A program made the translations under genes and the position numbers. A DNA stretch of 10,297 nucleotides from positions 1 through 10,297 of the forward strand of contig JAUWDP010000022.1 of NCBI GenBank assembly GCA_030608725.1, read 5' to 3'. The DNA comes from Candidatus Bathyarchaeota archaeon (GTDB lineage Archaea; Thermoproteota; Bathyarchaeia; TCS64). The notes beneath the pieces are model-generated. The model did no database searches. It worked only from the letters and a program-made list of their open reading frames with translations, and was not told the DNA's origin. Below are positions 1-6,582 of this stretch, in pieces (the stretch's first letter is position 1; every line of letters starts with the position of its first letter).

Positions 1-100
1 AATGCCCGTGGATTGAGTAACCAACATACACATTAAAAAGATACACCACAACAGTGACATTAGATAATACTGAATTTGAGAACGAAATAAGTGAAAGACT

Positions 101-112
101 TAGATATATATT
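101..112 (+). promoter_or_regulatory. candidate TATA box for the caspase-like gene
   Basis: TAGATATATATT, preceded by a purine-rich GTGAAAGACT that could act as a BRE. It sits in AT-rich DNA about 75-85 nt upstream of the ATG at 186, which would give a leader of roughly 50 nt. A second, weaker candidate (TTTTTTAGTA at 149-158) lies about 32 nt before the ATG and would make the transcript nearly leaderless. The sequence does not decide between them. Confidence 0.35.
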
Positions 113-185
113 CATTGTATCTGAAGAAACATCAAGAAAGATTCGAACTTTTTTAGTACATTACAGCGGTTCGAAGCTCATAAGA

Positions 186-1172
186 ATGGTCCCAACAAAG
201 AGTAGACTCTCCCTCCTATTGACGGTCCTCATCTTATCCGCCTCCACCATCCCGACCCACGTCCAGTCAGCGTCCACGACGCAGCGATACGGGATAATCG
301 TTGGGATATCCGACTACGAGTCCATAATGGGCCTGGAGCTCACCGACGACGACGCAGCGGCCATGGAAGCAGTCCTCAGGGACCTCTACTGGACCCAGGT
401 CACCCTCCTCCTGAACCAGGAGGCCTCCAGAGCGGGGATCAGGGACGCCATCCAAGCCCTCCAGGGAACAGTCGACGGGGACGACATCGTCCTCCTCTAC
501 TTCGCGGGCCACGGCACCTACGGCGACGACCTGAGCCCCCTGGACGAGGTCGACGGATACGACGAGTACATCTGCCCCTGGGACGCCACCCTCGACCCCG
601 CCACGAGCATCAGGGACGACGAGCTCGAGGCCTGGCTCGACGCCCTCCCCTGCCGGAAGGTGGTCATCCTGGACACCTGCTTCAGCGGCGGCTTCATCAG
701 GGAGAACGAGATGACCACACGGACCATGCCGGGCCGCCCCAAGGCCGACCTGGAGAGCACCGTCGACAGGGACCTCGCCATGCCCGGGTACATAGTCCTC
801 GCCTCCTGCGAGCACGACGAGTACTCATACGAGAGCACCGCCCTGGGCCACGGCGTCTTCACCTACTACCTCCTCAGGGGCATGGCCTCCGCCCCCTTCC
901 CAGCGGACACCGACGGCGACCACATGATCTCAGCCGAGGAGGGGTACTTCTACGCGGCCCCCCTCACCACCGCCTATGCCCCCCTCCAACACCCCAGGAT
1001 GCACGACGACGACACCGCCGCCGAGGTGGAGCTGGGATGCGACCAGACCGTCGGGGGGGAGGTCATCCCCGTGGACAGAGGGATGGTTCTGGCCCCCATC
1101 CTGGGGCAGATGTGGGTGGTTCTCCTGTCCCTGCTGCTAGTGGCGGTCACCGTCAGAAAGGGAAGGCCGTGA
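186..1172 (+). CDS. secreted, membrane-anchored caspase-like (C14 family) peptidase
   Basis: A 328-residue caspase-fold cysteine peptidase. Residues 1-28 form a signal peptide (K/R-containing start, then a hydrophobic LLLTVLILSAS core, with likely cleavage near VQS-A). The catalytic domain spans about 34-275. The His is in YFAGHG (H109) and the Cys in ILDTCFSGG (C165), the usual order and spacing for metacaspase/caspase-like proteins; QHPRM near 268-272 is also typical. Residues 241-252 (DTDGDHMISAEE) are a complete EF-hand/dockerin-type Ca2+ loop with acidic residues at positions 1, 3, 5 and 12. Residues about 304-323 are hydrophobic and followed by RKGRP, so the domain should face outside with a C-terminal anchor. 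An in-frame GTG at 54 would add 44 residues with AT-rich codons before the signal peptide; ATG 186 is preferred because codon use changes there and it exposes the signal peptide. The substrate is unknown. Cleavage after Arg/Lys is common in metacaspases but is not shown here. Confidence 0.85.
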   Translation: MVPTKSRLSLLLTVLILSASTIPTHVQSASTTQRYGIIVGISDYESIMGLELTDDDAAAMEAVLRDLYWTQVTLLLNQEASRAGIRDAIQALQGTVDGDDIVLLYFAGHGTYGDDLSPLDEVDGYDEYICPWDATLDPATSIRDDELEAWLDALPCRKVVILDTCFSGGFIRENEMTTRTMPGRPKADLESTVDRDLAMPGYIVLASCEHDEYSYESTALGHGVFTYYLLRGMASAPFPADTDGDHMISAEEGYFYAAPLTTAYAPLQHPRMHDDDTAAEVELGCDQTVGGEVIPVDRGMVLAPILGQMWVVLLSLLLVAVTVRKGRP

Positions 1173-1288
1173 GGCCGGAGGCCCCCCGAGGTCCTTGACA
1201 ACTAAAAGTGGACGGAAATACAGGGGCATAAGTGGATTGATTTTCCGCTATTCCGGTGCACGCACGTAGTCCAGGAGCGTGACGGGGG

Positions 1289-2830
1289 TCACTCCCATCC
1301 ATAGGGAGACAGGGTGACGGGGTTGAGCAGGCTCTCCGTGGGGGCGTAGTCGTCCGTCAACACCCTTGAATCCTCGTAGTACATCTCCCCCTCGTACAGG
1401 TTCCCAGCATACCTCGCCAAGGCATCGCCCCTGAAGGGAGCCTCCCCCGCCATCGCCTGCAGCTCCTCGCTCGTGTACGCGGGCCCCACGGCGGTCGCCA
1501 TCAGCGCGATGTTCTGGACCATGGATGTGGACCTGCTCCGGGTGGTGAAGAGATAGACCTGGGGGAGGACCATCTCGACGGTCCTGACCTCGGCCATGAG
1601 GAGGTCCGATGTGTCCCCGATGAGAGAGCTGATGAGGTTGGAGACGACGACCCCGCCGGGGTTGAGGTGCTCGGCGAGGGCTTCGAAGAACTCCAGGGTC
1701 ATGAGGTGGAATGGGACGTAGGTCTTGGAGTAGGCGTCGAGGACTATGAGGTCGTAGGTCCCCGCCCTGCCCAGGAACGCCCTGCCGTCGGCGATGTGGA
1801 CGTTGAGGCAGGGGTCGTCGGGGACGTAGAAGTACTCCCGCGCCACCCTGACGACCTCGGGGTCGATCTCGACGACGTCCACGGTGACCCCGGGGTAGTA
1901 CTCGAGGAACTGCTTGGGGCCCGATAGGCCGCCGCCGCCTATGAAGAGGACGCTCTCTATGCCAGGGTTGAGGACGAAGCCCATGTTGAAGTAGTCGGTG
2001 TACGTGAAGACGGCGCTGTTAGAGCCGTTAAGGTAGCATGCGCTGTGGGCCATGTTGTTCAGGTAGAGGACCCTGACCCCCCGGCCCGGCTGGTCGACTA
2101 CGGTAAGGGAGCTGTAGGCCGTGTCCTTCTGGTAGACGACGTCCCCGGTGAAGACGGAGATGGAGCCCCCCAGGAAGCCGGAGGACGGGATGAGCATCAC
2201 CAGCACCAGGAAGAGCAGGGTCAGGACCTTCTGCTCCCTCGCCAGCCCCATGAGGGAGACGGCTATCAGGACGGCACCGAGGCCGAGGAGGATGGCCCTG
2301 ACGCCTAGGTTGGGGATGAGGACGTAGACGGTGAAGAATGTGCCGAAGATGCTGCCCCCGGTGGAGACGGAGTAGAGGCTCCCGGAGACGCCTCCGATGC
2401 TCGTGAGGCTCCGGGTCGCGAGCCTGATGGCGTAGGGGGAGACCATGCCGAGGAGGGTGGTGGGGGCCGCCAGGAGCAGGGCGGAGGCGAGCACCGGCCC
2501 GTAGCGCTCTCCGAGGCCGGATTTGAGCACAGTCTCCAGGACGAGGTTGGCGAAGACGGGGATGGGGATGATGAGGGCCCCCGCCGCGGAGATGATGAGG
2601 CTGAACGTGCGGAAGCTGGGCTCTCTGTCGGCGTACCTTCCTCCGAGGTAGTAGCCGAGGGCGAGGGAGGTCATGACGACGCCGATGAGGCTGCCCCAGA
2701 CGAAGATGCTGTCCCCGAAGACGGGGGCGAGGAGCCTGCTGCCCACCATCTCCAGGGCCATGACGACGGCGCCGGAGACGAAGACGTCGAGCCGTATGCC
2801 CCAGAGGGAGCCCTGATCACGTAGACCCAT
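1289..2830 (-). CDS. membrane protein fused to spermidine-synthase-like domain
   Basis: A 513-residue two-part protein of the fused MFS/spermidine-synthase type. Residues about 12-215 hold some seven hydrophobic segments with Gly-rich packing (for example ALEMVGSRLLAPVFG near 25-39, a signature of this family). Residues about 230-513 are a Rossmann methyltransferase/aminopropyltransferase-like domain: FIGGGGLSGP (nucleotide-binding Gly loop, 297-305), VVEIDPEVV (acidic E321/D323), ADGRAF (D348) and VLDAYS (D365, at the place of the catalytic Asp of spermidine synthases). The C-terminal LTDDYAPTE (491-499) is conserved in the family. Whether it makes polyamines is unproven; many such fusions have no known substrate. 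ATG at 2830 is chosen over an in-frame TTG at 2851 because TATA-like boxes at 2854-2868 would place the RNA start near 2830-2837, downstream of the TTG. It lies downstream of the GNAT gene on the same strand but seems to have its own promoter. Confidence 0.85.
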   Translation of the reverse strand: MGLRDQGSLWGIRLDVFVSGAVVMALEMVGSRLLAPVFGDSIFVWGSLIGVVMTSLALGYYLGGRYADREPSFRTFSLIISAAGALIIPIPVFANLVLETVLKSGLGERYGPVLASALLLAAPTTLLGMVSPYAIRLATRSLTSIGGVSGSLYSVSTGGSIFGTFFTVYVLIPNLGVRAILLGLGAVLIAVSLMGLAREQKVLTLLFLVLVMLIPSSGFLGGSISVFTGDVVYQKDTAYSSLTVVDQPGRGVRVLYLNNMAHSACYLNGSNSAVFTYTDYFNMGFVLNPGIESVLFIGGGGLSGPKQFLEYYPGVTVDVVEIDPEVVRVAREYFYVPDDPCLNVHIADGRAFLGRAGTYDLIVLDAYSKTYVPFHLMTLEFFEALAEHLNPGGVVVSNLISSLIGDTSDLLMAEVRTVEMVLPQVYLFTTRSRSTSMVQNIALMATAVGPAYTSEELQAMAGEAPFRGDALARYAGNLYEGEMYYEDSRVLTDDYAPTESLLNPVTLSPYGWE

Positions 2831-2853
2831 TGCCAGATGATATGGGACCAACT

Positions 2854-2868
2854 CTTTAATGTTTTATC
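2854..2868 (-). promoter_or_regulatory. TATA-like promoter of the fused membrane/SpeE-like gene
   Basis: On the minus strand this reads GATAAAACATTAAAG, preceded by CGAACGAAAA (BRE-like purines). Its two A/T cores lie about 27 and 33 nt before the ATG at 2830, the distance expected for a leaderless or very short-leader archaeal transcript. This supports the ATG at 2830 as start. Confidence 0.5.
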
Positions 2869-2881
2869 TTTTCGTTCGAGG

Positions 2882-2900
2882 AAAAAATCAGACACTGTCT
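2882..2900 (-). terminator. hairpin plus T6 terminator after the GNAT gene
   Basis: On the minus strand AGAC-AGT-GTCT forms a 4-bp stem, with the GNAT stop codon TAG overlapping its 5' edge, followed by GA and six T. Archaeal termination depends mainly on the T-run; the small stem may be incidental. It separates the GNAT gene from the downstream membrane gene. Confidence 0.45.
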
Positions 2901-3795
2901 AGATCGTCTTATGCCAGTAATAGTAGTCGTACATCTCATTGAAACCTGTGACCTCGTAAAGACGGTTCGCCTCCGGAGTATCCGCTGCCCCACCGATGTA
3001 GAGAAGCGTCGGATCGTAATTCGCGAGCCGCCTGAACCCCTCGGAGAGTAAGGCTTTCGCCAGACCCATACGACGATGCTCAGGGAGGGTGCCCATGGGC
3101 TCCAGCTCCGTCACCCGGCTTGGGGGATCCATCCTGAACGTGCAGAAGGAGGCGATACTCCCATCAGAGGCGACCGCGACGAGGTCTAGGTCCTCACGGT
3201 AGAAGGACGCCCGGGACAGCCCCTCAAGCACCTGCCCTGTGAACCACTCCCCGTGTCCGAAGACCACCCTGATAGCCGCGGCAATCCTGTCGAAGTCCTC
3301 CTCAGGCCGGACTGACCGGATCACGTACCCCTCCGGGGACCTGAAATCGGGGATAGGGGTATCCACATTGCGCAGGCGTAAGATCCCGTAGACCTGCCCC
3401 CTCTCGAAGCCGTGCTCCCTGAGCGCGACCTCCCTTTCTTGGTTCCCCTCTAATGCAACGACGGAGATCTTCAGCTCCTCACTCGAAGCCTTCTGGGTGG
3501 TGCAATAATCGACGATCCACCCCACCACCTCCCCCTCCAAGTAGGCGTAGTCCGGATCCATCTGGATGAAGTAGAGGAACCTCACCTCGGGGTTGGCCAC
3601 CGCCACAATCCTCGGCTCAGGGCCCCCCACCTCCTCCCAGAGACGGGTCCACGCCGCCATCTCGGCACGGCTGTTCTCAAACCGGGGAGGCAGCCAGTTG
3701 TGGAGGCTCCCGGTCTCTGCGAAGGAGTCCCTGAGGAAGCCCATGACCCTCTGGAAATCCAGGTCCGGATCATATCCACGGGAGACGACAGGCAT
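2899..3795 (-). CDS. GNAT-family N-acetyltransferase, tandem GNAT fold
   Basis: A 298-residue protein whose C-terminal half (about 157-298) is a clear GNAT domain: it begins GYVIRSVRPEEDFDRI, has a strand VAVASDGSIASFCTFRMD, then the acetyl-CoA pyrophosphate loop EHRRMGLAKALL (R241-x-x-G244-x-A246), and ends with NRLYEVTGFNEMYDYYYW, the usual C-terminal strand with aromatic residues. The N-terminal half (about 10-145) resembles a second GNAT unit without the Gly loop, as in tandem acetyltransferases where only one half is active. The acceptor substrate cannot be read from the sequence. ATG 3795 is chosen over an upstream in-frame ATG at 3888 because a TATA-like box lies 27 nt before it and the extra 31 residues look unlike the family. 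Confidence 0.8.
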   Translation of the reverse strand: MPVVSRGYDPDLDFQRVMGFLRDSFAETGSLHNWLPPRFENSRAEMAAWTRLWEEVGGPEPRIVAVANPEVRFLYFIQMDPDYAYLEGEVVGWIVDYCTTQKASSEELKISVVALEGNQEREVALREHGFERGQVYGILRLRNVDTPIPDFRSPEGYVIRSVRPEEDFDRIAAAIRVVFGHGEWFTGQVLEGLSRASFYREDLDLVAVASDGSIASFCTFRMDPPSRVTELEPMGTLPEHRRMGLAKALLSEGFRRLANYDPTLLYIGGAADTPEANRLYEVTGFNEMYDYYYWHKTI

Positions 3796-3816
3796 GGGAT
3801 AAGGATAACCCCACAC

Positions 3817-3826
3817 GTAACTTATC
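3817..3826 (-). promoter_or_regulatory. TATA-like promoter of the GNAT gene (possibly bidirectional)
   Basis: On the minus strand GGATAAGTTAC is preceded by CGAAAATG (BRE-like) and is centred 27 nt before the ATG at 3795, the spacing for a leaderless mRNA. Read on the plus strand, the same TAACTTATCC lies about 31 nt before a GTG at 3853 that would start the HTH remnant, so it may serve both directions. Confidence 0.5.
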
Positions 3827-3852
3827 CCATTTTCGCCTATCCGAGAAATACA

Positions 3853-4002
3853 GTGAACATTCCAGTCGCTGCATATACCTGTGCGCACAAATACCTGAAC
3901 CTCAAATATCGGGATGGATCCCTCGACACGTACAAGCAGGGGAGAAACTGGCGGGTGACCAGGAAAGACCTAGAGAGATACCTAAAGGAAAAAAGAGGCT
4001 AG
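3853..4002 (+). pseudogene. small excisionase-like HTH protein, apparently lacking part of the helix-turn-helix
   Basis: 49 codons from GTG. The end, DGSLDTYKQGRNWRVTRKDL and then ERYLKEKRG, matches the wing of HTH_17/excisionase-type DNA-binding domains (usual pattern: G-x-L-x-x-Y-K-x-G-R-x-W-R-V-x-x-x-D-L-x-x-Y). The front (AAYTCAHKYLNLKYR) resembles the first helix. The residues expected between them (about six, such as T-V-x-R-x-I, the recognition helix) are absent, so KYR runs directly into DGSL. This looks like an in-frame deletion, making DNA binding doubtful. It could instead be an intact but divergent small protein. It marks the left side of the accessory segment and would be the partner expected for the recombinase whose remnant lies at 4644-4877. 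Confidence 0.45.
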
Positions 4003-4530
4003 AACGGACCCCCCTCAAAGAAGAGGTAAGCAATCGAAGGCGCGCGCACCCTTTTCTCTCTCACGCCCCTCCGAGCGTATGTGCCGAATTGTTGGACAGG
4101 GGCATGTCAATGTATTCGCCTACTTGGAACGTGCGAGATACCCATTGCTCGTAAAACATTAGTTGCACGCGCAAGGTTGTTTAGAAATTCATGTGAAGAT
4201 GATAAACTGGGTTATAGCTGATTTCTATGTAAACTTGATTGAATAATGTAAATAATAATAAGACTAGAGAGCTTAAAATAGAAAAATACCTGAAATTAAT
4301 ACCCTATTACATAATATAAAAACACTCTAACGCGCACATTAACATGTATATGTCGTCGATCTCGTGTTTTCCCTTCTGCACAAAGTTTGGCATGCGCGAG
4401 ACTATGTGCGACACGGAGACTGGATCTTCACGTCGCAATCTGGCTTGACATTATACCTGAAGGTAATATTCACCCGGTTGACAAAATAAATCAGAACACG
4501 CTGAACATCGCCTGGAAGCAGAGTCTCGCA
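4003..4530. other. gene-poor, partly AT-rich spacer
   Basis: I see no convincing coding region here. The part about 4175-4330 is visibly AT-rich with A/T runs (TAAATAATAATAAG, ATAATATAAAA). It is edged by GC-rich motifs: GCGCGCACC at 4042-4050, the imperfect palindrome TTGCACGCGCAA at 4163-4174, and GTGCGAG/GCGCGAG/GTGCGAC scattered through 4120-4415. A short dyad TACC-TGAA-GGTA lies near 4455-4466. This is compatible with degraded element DNA, or with a replication or partition region of a former plasmid or virus, but nothing in it proves either. Confidence 0.5.
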
Positions 4531-4611
4531 AGCGCCTAATCCCCCCCCTTTTTGGTGGTAGCTTACAGAAGTGGAAGGCGCTCCCCCAGGGTGAGCCCTA
4601 CCACAGGGGAG
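4531..4611 (+). ncRNA. candidate structured RNA with possible pseudoknot
   Basis: Several perfect complementary segments lie close together. AGCGCCT (4531-4537) pairs with AGGCGCT (4576-4582). GTGGTAG (4555-4561) pairs with CTACCAC (4598-4604). The second pair starts inside the loop of the first and ends outside it, so together they would form an H-type pseudoknot. A small hairpin AGGG-TGAG-CCCT (4588-4599) overlaps by two bases, and CTCCCC (4581-4586) can pair with GGGGAG (4606-4611) as an alternative. A further stem GTGGG-CACG-CCTAC follows at 4626-4639, then CTTTT. The strand is a guess, since the complements exist on both strands. It matches no ncRNA family that I recognise. Two 7-bp complements in a GC-rich stretch of this size can arise by chance. 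Confidence 0.25.
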
Positions 4612-4643
4612 TAGACCTGACTACAGTGGGCACGCCTACTCTT

Positions 4644-4877
4644 TTACGGTAGGAAGGGTTTCACCCATCCTTTTTGCATGGCATCTCGGATGCCCCAGAG
4701 CTCGAAGTCTGAAAACTGTGTGGGATTCCAGAGGTCCACCACCATCTCACGAAGCTCCTCTTCTGAGGCCTCCAAGTAGTTCTTGGTGACGTCGCTCGCT
4801 CTATGTCCTACTTTATTCACAGTAAATATTATAAACACCATTTTTTCGCCATTTGTTGCATGTCTAACGAATGTCAA
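4644..4877 (-). pseudogene. C-terminal remnant of a tyrosine recombinase/integrase
   Basis: 77 codons that read as the end of a tyrosine recombinase: FVRHATNG (equivalent of the catalytic Arg box, HxLRHxxAT, without its first His), 15 residues later KVGHRASDVTKNYLEAS (box with the catalytic His of GH and the nucleophilic Tyr in NYL), then a short helical tail. The codon directly before the possible TTG start at 4877 is TAA, and the N-terminal arm-binding and core domains are not found upstream; a different gene occupies that DNA on the other strand. It therefore cannot encode an active integrase by itself. It is the main sign that the 3.85-6.68 kb segment was an integrated element. A real short protein of unknown role is possible but less likely. 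Confidence 0.65.
4827..4834 (+). promoter_or_regulatory. TATA box of the 56-residue gene
   Basis: TATTATAAA within AGTAAATATTATAAACACC, centred about 29 nt before the ATG at 4860. This is the spacing expected for a leaderless archaeal transcript. It lies inside the recombinase remnant on the opposite strand. Confidence 0.55.
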
Positions 4878-5030
4878 TTAAACATAGTACCTCATCCAAC
4901 AGATGGATGGAGGGTCAAGGCAAAAGGGAAACGTATAAAATGCAAGGCAAAACTTGACAAAATCTTAAAGCAATTAGGTCCCTACGGTCAGAACTATATA
5001 GAGCGTAGATGGGACTACGATGAGGAATAA
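4860..5030 (+). CDS. small basic hypothetical protein (56 residues)
   Basis: A short soluble protein beginning MSNECQLNIVPHPTDGWRVK, with a Lys-rich middle (AKGKRIKCKAKLDKILKQLG) and an acidic tail WDYDEE. I do not recognise it. The VPHPTDGWRVKAKG stretch faintly recalls the beta-hairpin of DUF2188-type small proteins, but this is a weak resemblance. An in-frame ATG at 4803 is rejected: it would add 19 residues encoded by the promoter, and the TATA box 29 nt upstream of 4860 fixes the start. The first 18 bases overlap the end of the recombinase remnant on the minus strand. It converges on the coiled-coil gene, with 22 bp between the two stops. The good promoter and biased charge pattern suggest a real gene of the accessory segment. 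Confidence 0.6.
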   Translation: MSNECQLNIVPHPTDGWRVKAKGKRIKCKAKLDKILKQLGPYGQNYIERRWDYDEE

Positions 5031-5052
5031 CTAACCGCTATCGTCTATGCAT

Positions 5053-5703
5053 CTACCCACCCTCAAGTAGGAACTCCACAGCATCGATGAGATACTCGAA
5101 ATCGGTGTTAGCACTAGTGTTAATCATGTCTAAGATCTCATCCATTTCCTCCATTGCTAGCATCTCCTCTTCATTTTCCTCCTCCAGTTGGTCAAGCTCG
5201 CTGATCCGTGACTTGAGACGCCTTACCTCGTTCTCCAAGTTGGCACTGCGGCGTCTCCAATGTTCTGACATCTCTTCATGACTGGCCAGTTGCGCCTCGT
5301 TTTCGTTTCTTATCCCTTGCAATGTCCATGTCTCTCTTCTCCAATAGCTCGCTGTGCCTTCCAATTCAGCCATCTTTGCATGAAGATCACCCACATCTGC
5401 TCGCATCCTTAGAGCCTCTCCCTTCCACTTCTCAATCTCCAAAGTAAGTACAGATACGTCAACACTCGAGGGGGTCTCTCTTCCCTCTATCAAACCCAAG
5501 ATAATACGGCACCGTGAAGCAATGGGACCAGTGATCGTCACGTCACCCAAGACAGAGAACCTCGGTCCAACATCGAAGCCTCTGCCTCGGCCCAGTCCTG
5601 TCCTATTCACAGCGTAGATGTCAGATTCAAAGTCACTCGGATCGAAGCCATTAAGACTGACAAACCTGCCACAAAGGGGACACGCAAGCTGGCTCAAACA
5701 CAT
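5053..5703 (-). CDS. CxxC-headed coiled-coil hypothetical protein
   Basis: 216 residues. The N-terminus MCLSQLACPLCGRF has one CxxC knuckle (C8, C11) without an obvious second pair, so it may bind metal only as a dimer or with a partner. Residues 36-54 (GLGRGRGFDVGPRFSVLGD) form a Gly/Arg-rich conserved-looking block; CPLCGR...GLGRGRGF resembles uncharacterised proteins found in archaeal genomes and mobile elements, from memory only. Residues about 85-190 are a long charged helix/coiled coil (EIEKWKGEALRMRADVGDL; NLENEVRRLKSRISELDQL), ending in a very acidic stretch EEENEEE and a short C-terminal helix. The start at ATG 5703 places CPLCG near the N-terminus and has a TTAAAAA box about 32 nt upstream; a longer frame to 5835 would be translated through that promoter. 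It is transcribed divergently from the zinc-ribbon gene at 6048, which suggests a functional pair. Possible roles: oligomeric adaptor, DNA-binding scaffold or regulator. Confidence 0.65.
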   Translation of the reverse strand: MCLSQLACPLCGRFVSLNGFDPSDFESDIYAVNRTGLGRGRGFDVGPRFSVLGDVTITGPIASRCRIILGLIEGRETPSSVDVSVLTLEIEKWKGEALRMRADVGDLHAKMAELEGTASYWRRETWTLQGIRNENEAQLASHEEMSEHWRRRSANLENEVRRLKSRISELDQLEEENEEEMLAMEEMDEILDMINTSANTDFEYLIDAVEFLLEGG

Positions 5704-5729
5704 AACCTCAACAACCGCCGCAAGTGAAC

Positions 5730-5740
5730 CCTTTTTAACC
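5730..5740 (-). promoter_or_regulatory. TATA-like promoter of the coiled-coil gene
   Basis: On the minus strand GGTTAAAAAGG, preceded by GGGAGAAAG (BRE-like), about 32 nt before the ATG at 5703. Its core TTAAAAA is the same as in the promoter of the divergent zinc-ribbon gene (6009-6017), which suggests shared control. Confidence 0.45.
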
Positions 5741-6008
5741 CTTTCTCCCAACCAGACGCACATCGAGAAATCGTATAACCATAAGGTGGAGTGCGTCCAT
5801 CCATCAGAATAGACTAGTCTATCCTTACGGGTCAACTTGAACCCCTCAATCAGAACCCGGCTTCCACCCGAGGACCATCATCCCACATCCGCATACATTC
5901 ATAAGGTATCCATATTCATCCACATGCGACCGTAACGCCTCCGATAATCCAATCCAGAGGCTGAAGCTCCGTAACCTTTTCAACATCACCCCGAACCACA
6001 CCGTAAGC
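5741..6008. other. intergenic region between divergent accessory genes
   Basis: No believable gene lies here. It separates the promoters of the coiled-coil gene (minus) and the zinc-ribbon gene (plus). CCGTAA occurs three times in the same orientation, at 5930-5935, 5969-5974 and 6001-6006, the last directly before the TATA box of the zinc-ribbon gene. These could be operator half-sites for a regulator, but six-base repeats are weak evidence. Confidence 0.35.
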
Positions 6009-6017
6009 CTTAAAAAC
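6009..6017 (+). promoter_or_regulatory. TATA-like promoter of the zinc-ribbon gene
   Basis: CTTAAAAAC centred about 35 nt before the ATG at 6048, implying an RNA start near 6038-6040 and a leader of about 8 nt that contains GAGAGG. It lies just after the third CCGTAA repeat. Confidence 0.45.
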
Positions 6018-6047
6018 CGATCAATTTTGGCGCCTGTTGAGAGGCAT

Positions 6048-6500
6048 ATGAAGGCTTCAAGAAAAAATGGGAAGATGGTCAAGAGGTCGATCCCTTGGGA
6101 GCTTAACATAGCTATCATCCGGCTGCAAGGAGCGGAGGAGCTGGAATACGATGAGGCGTGTGTACGAGCCGCAGTGTTGATCGAGGAGGGCAGCGAGAAG
6201 TACAAGGAGGCCGTGAAGGCTGAGGCAAACAGAATGTACAAGAGCAGGTTCCTGGGAGAGCAGAACAAGGCTAAGAACACTTGGATTCAAAAGGGCTACG
6301 ACGACGGATTCGGCGATGGTAAGAAAGCAGGCATCGATATCAGCCGGGAAATGTACGAGATAAAGTATCCATGTTCCAAGTGTGGTGGCGACCTGATCCT
6401 CAGGCCAGGCAATAAGGACACCGAGTCTGTCATCGAGTTTCTGAAGTCACAGGGGTGGGGGCACTCGCAGTGCATCAAGACATCGAAGCCAAGTGGATGA
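6048..6500 (+). CDS. CCHC zinc-ribbon hypothetical protein
   Basis: 150 residues. The N-terminus is basic (MKASRKNGKMVKR), then an Ala/Glu-rich helical part (about 18-75; EEGSEKYKEAVKAEANRMYK). Residues 82-96 form a glycine-spaced motif GYDDGFGDGKKAGID. The C-terminus carries YPCSKCGGDLILRPGN and GWGHSQC, giving C109-x2-C112-x26-H139-x2-C142, a plausible single zinc site. The combination of a Gly-spaced linker, CSxCG and GWGHxxC resembles small zinc-ribbon proteins seen in archaeal accessory DNA, but I cannot name a family. ATG 6048 is preferred over an in-frame TTG at 6027 because GAGAGG lies just upstream and the promoter spacing fits. It is divergent from the coiled-coil CxxC protein, so the two may act together, perhaps in nucleic-acid binding or regulation. 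No enzyme motif is visible. Confidence 0.7.
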   Translation: MKASRKNGKMVKRSIPWELNIAIIRLQGAEELEYDEACVRAAVLIEEGSEKYKEAVKAEANRMYKSRFLGEQNKAKNTWIQKGYDDGFGDGKKAGIDISREMYEIKYPCSKCGGDLILRPGNKDTESVIEFLKSQGWGHSQCIKTSKPSG

Positions 6501-6582
6501 GAGGGAGGATGACTGCATGTGATCCCTTGTAGTGCACCCCGCTTCAGAGCCGTCTTTCGACGCGTCACACGGGAGCAGGGAC

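Noticed and set aside
267..862. Minus-strand frames opposite the caspase-like gene
   Set aside because: They are shadows of a GC-rich coding strand, with low-complexity Val/Gly/Asp or Ser/Arg composition.
4190..4230. Box C/D sRNA (AGATGATA followed by CTGA)
   Set aside because: The C box departs from RUGAUGA, and no matching C'/D' pair or terminal stem is visible.
4003..6047. CRISPR array or other regularly spaced long repeats
   Set aside because: No repeat unit longer than a few bases recurs with regular spacing.
5846..6280. 144-codon minus-strand frame over the zinc-ribbon gene
   Set aside because: It is the antisense of the 6048-6500 gene. It has no promoter, and its Ser/Leu-rich composition is typical of a shadow frame.
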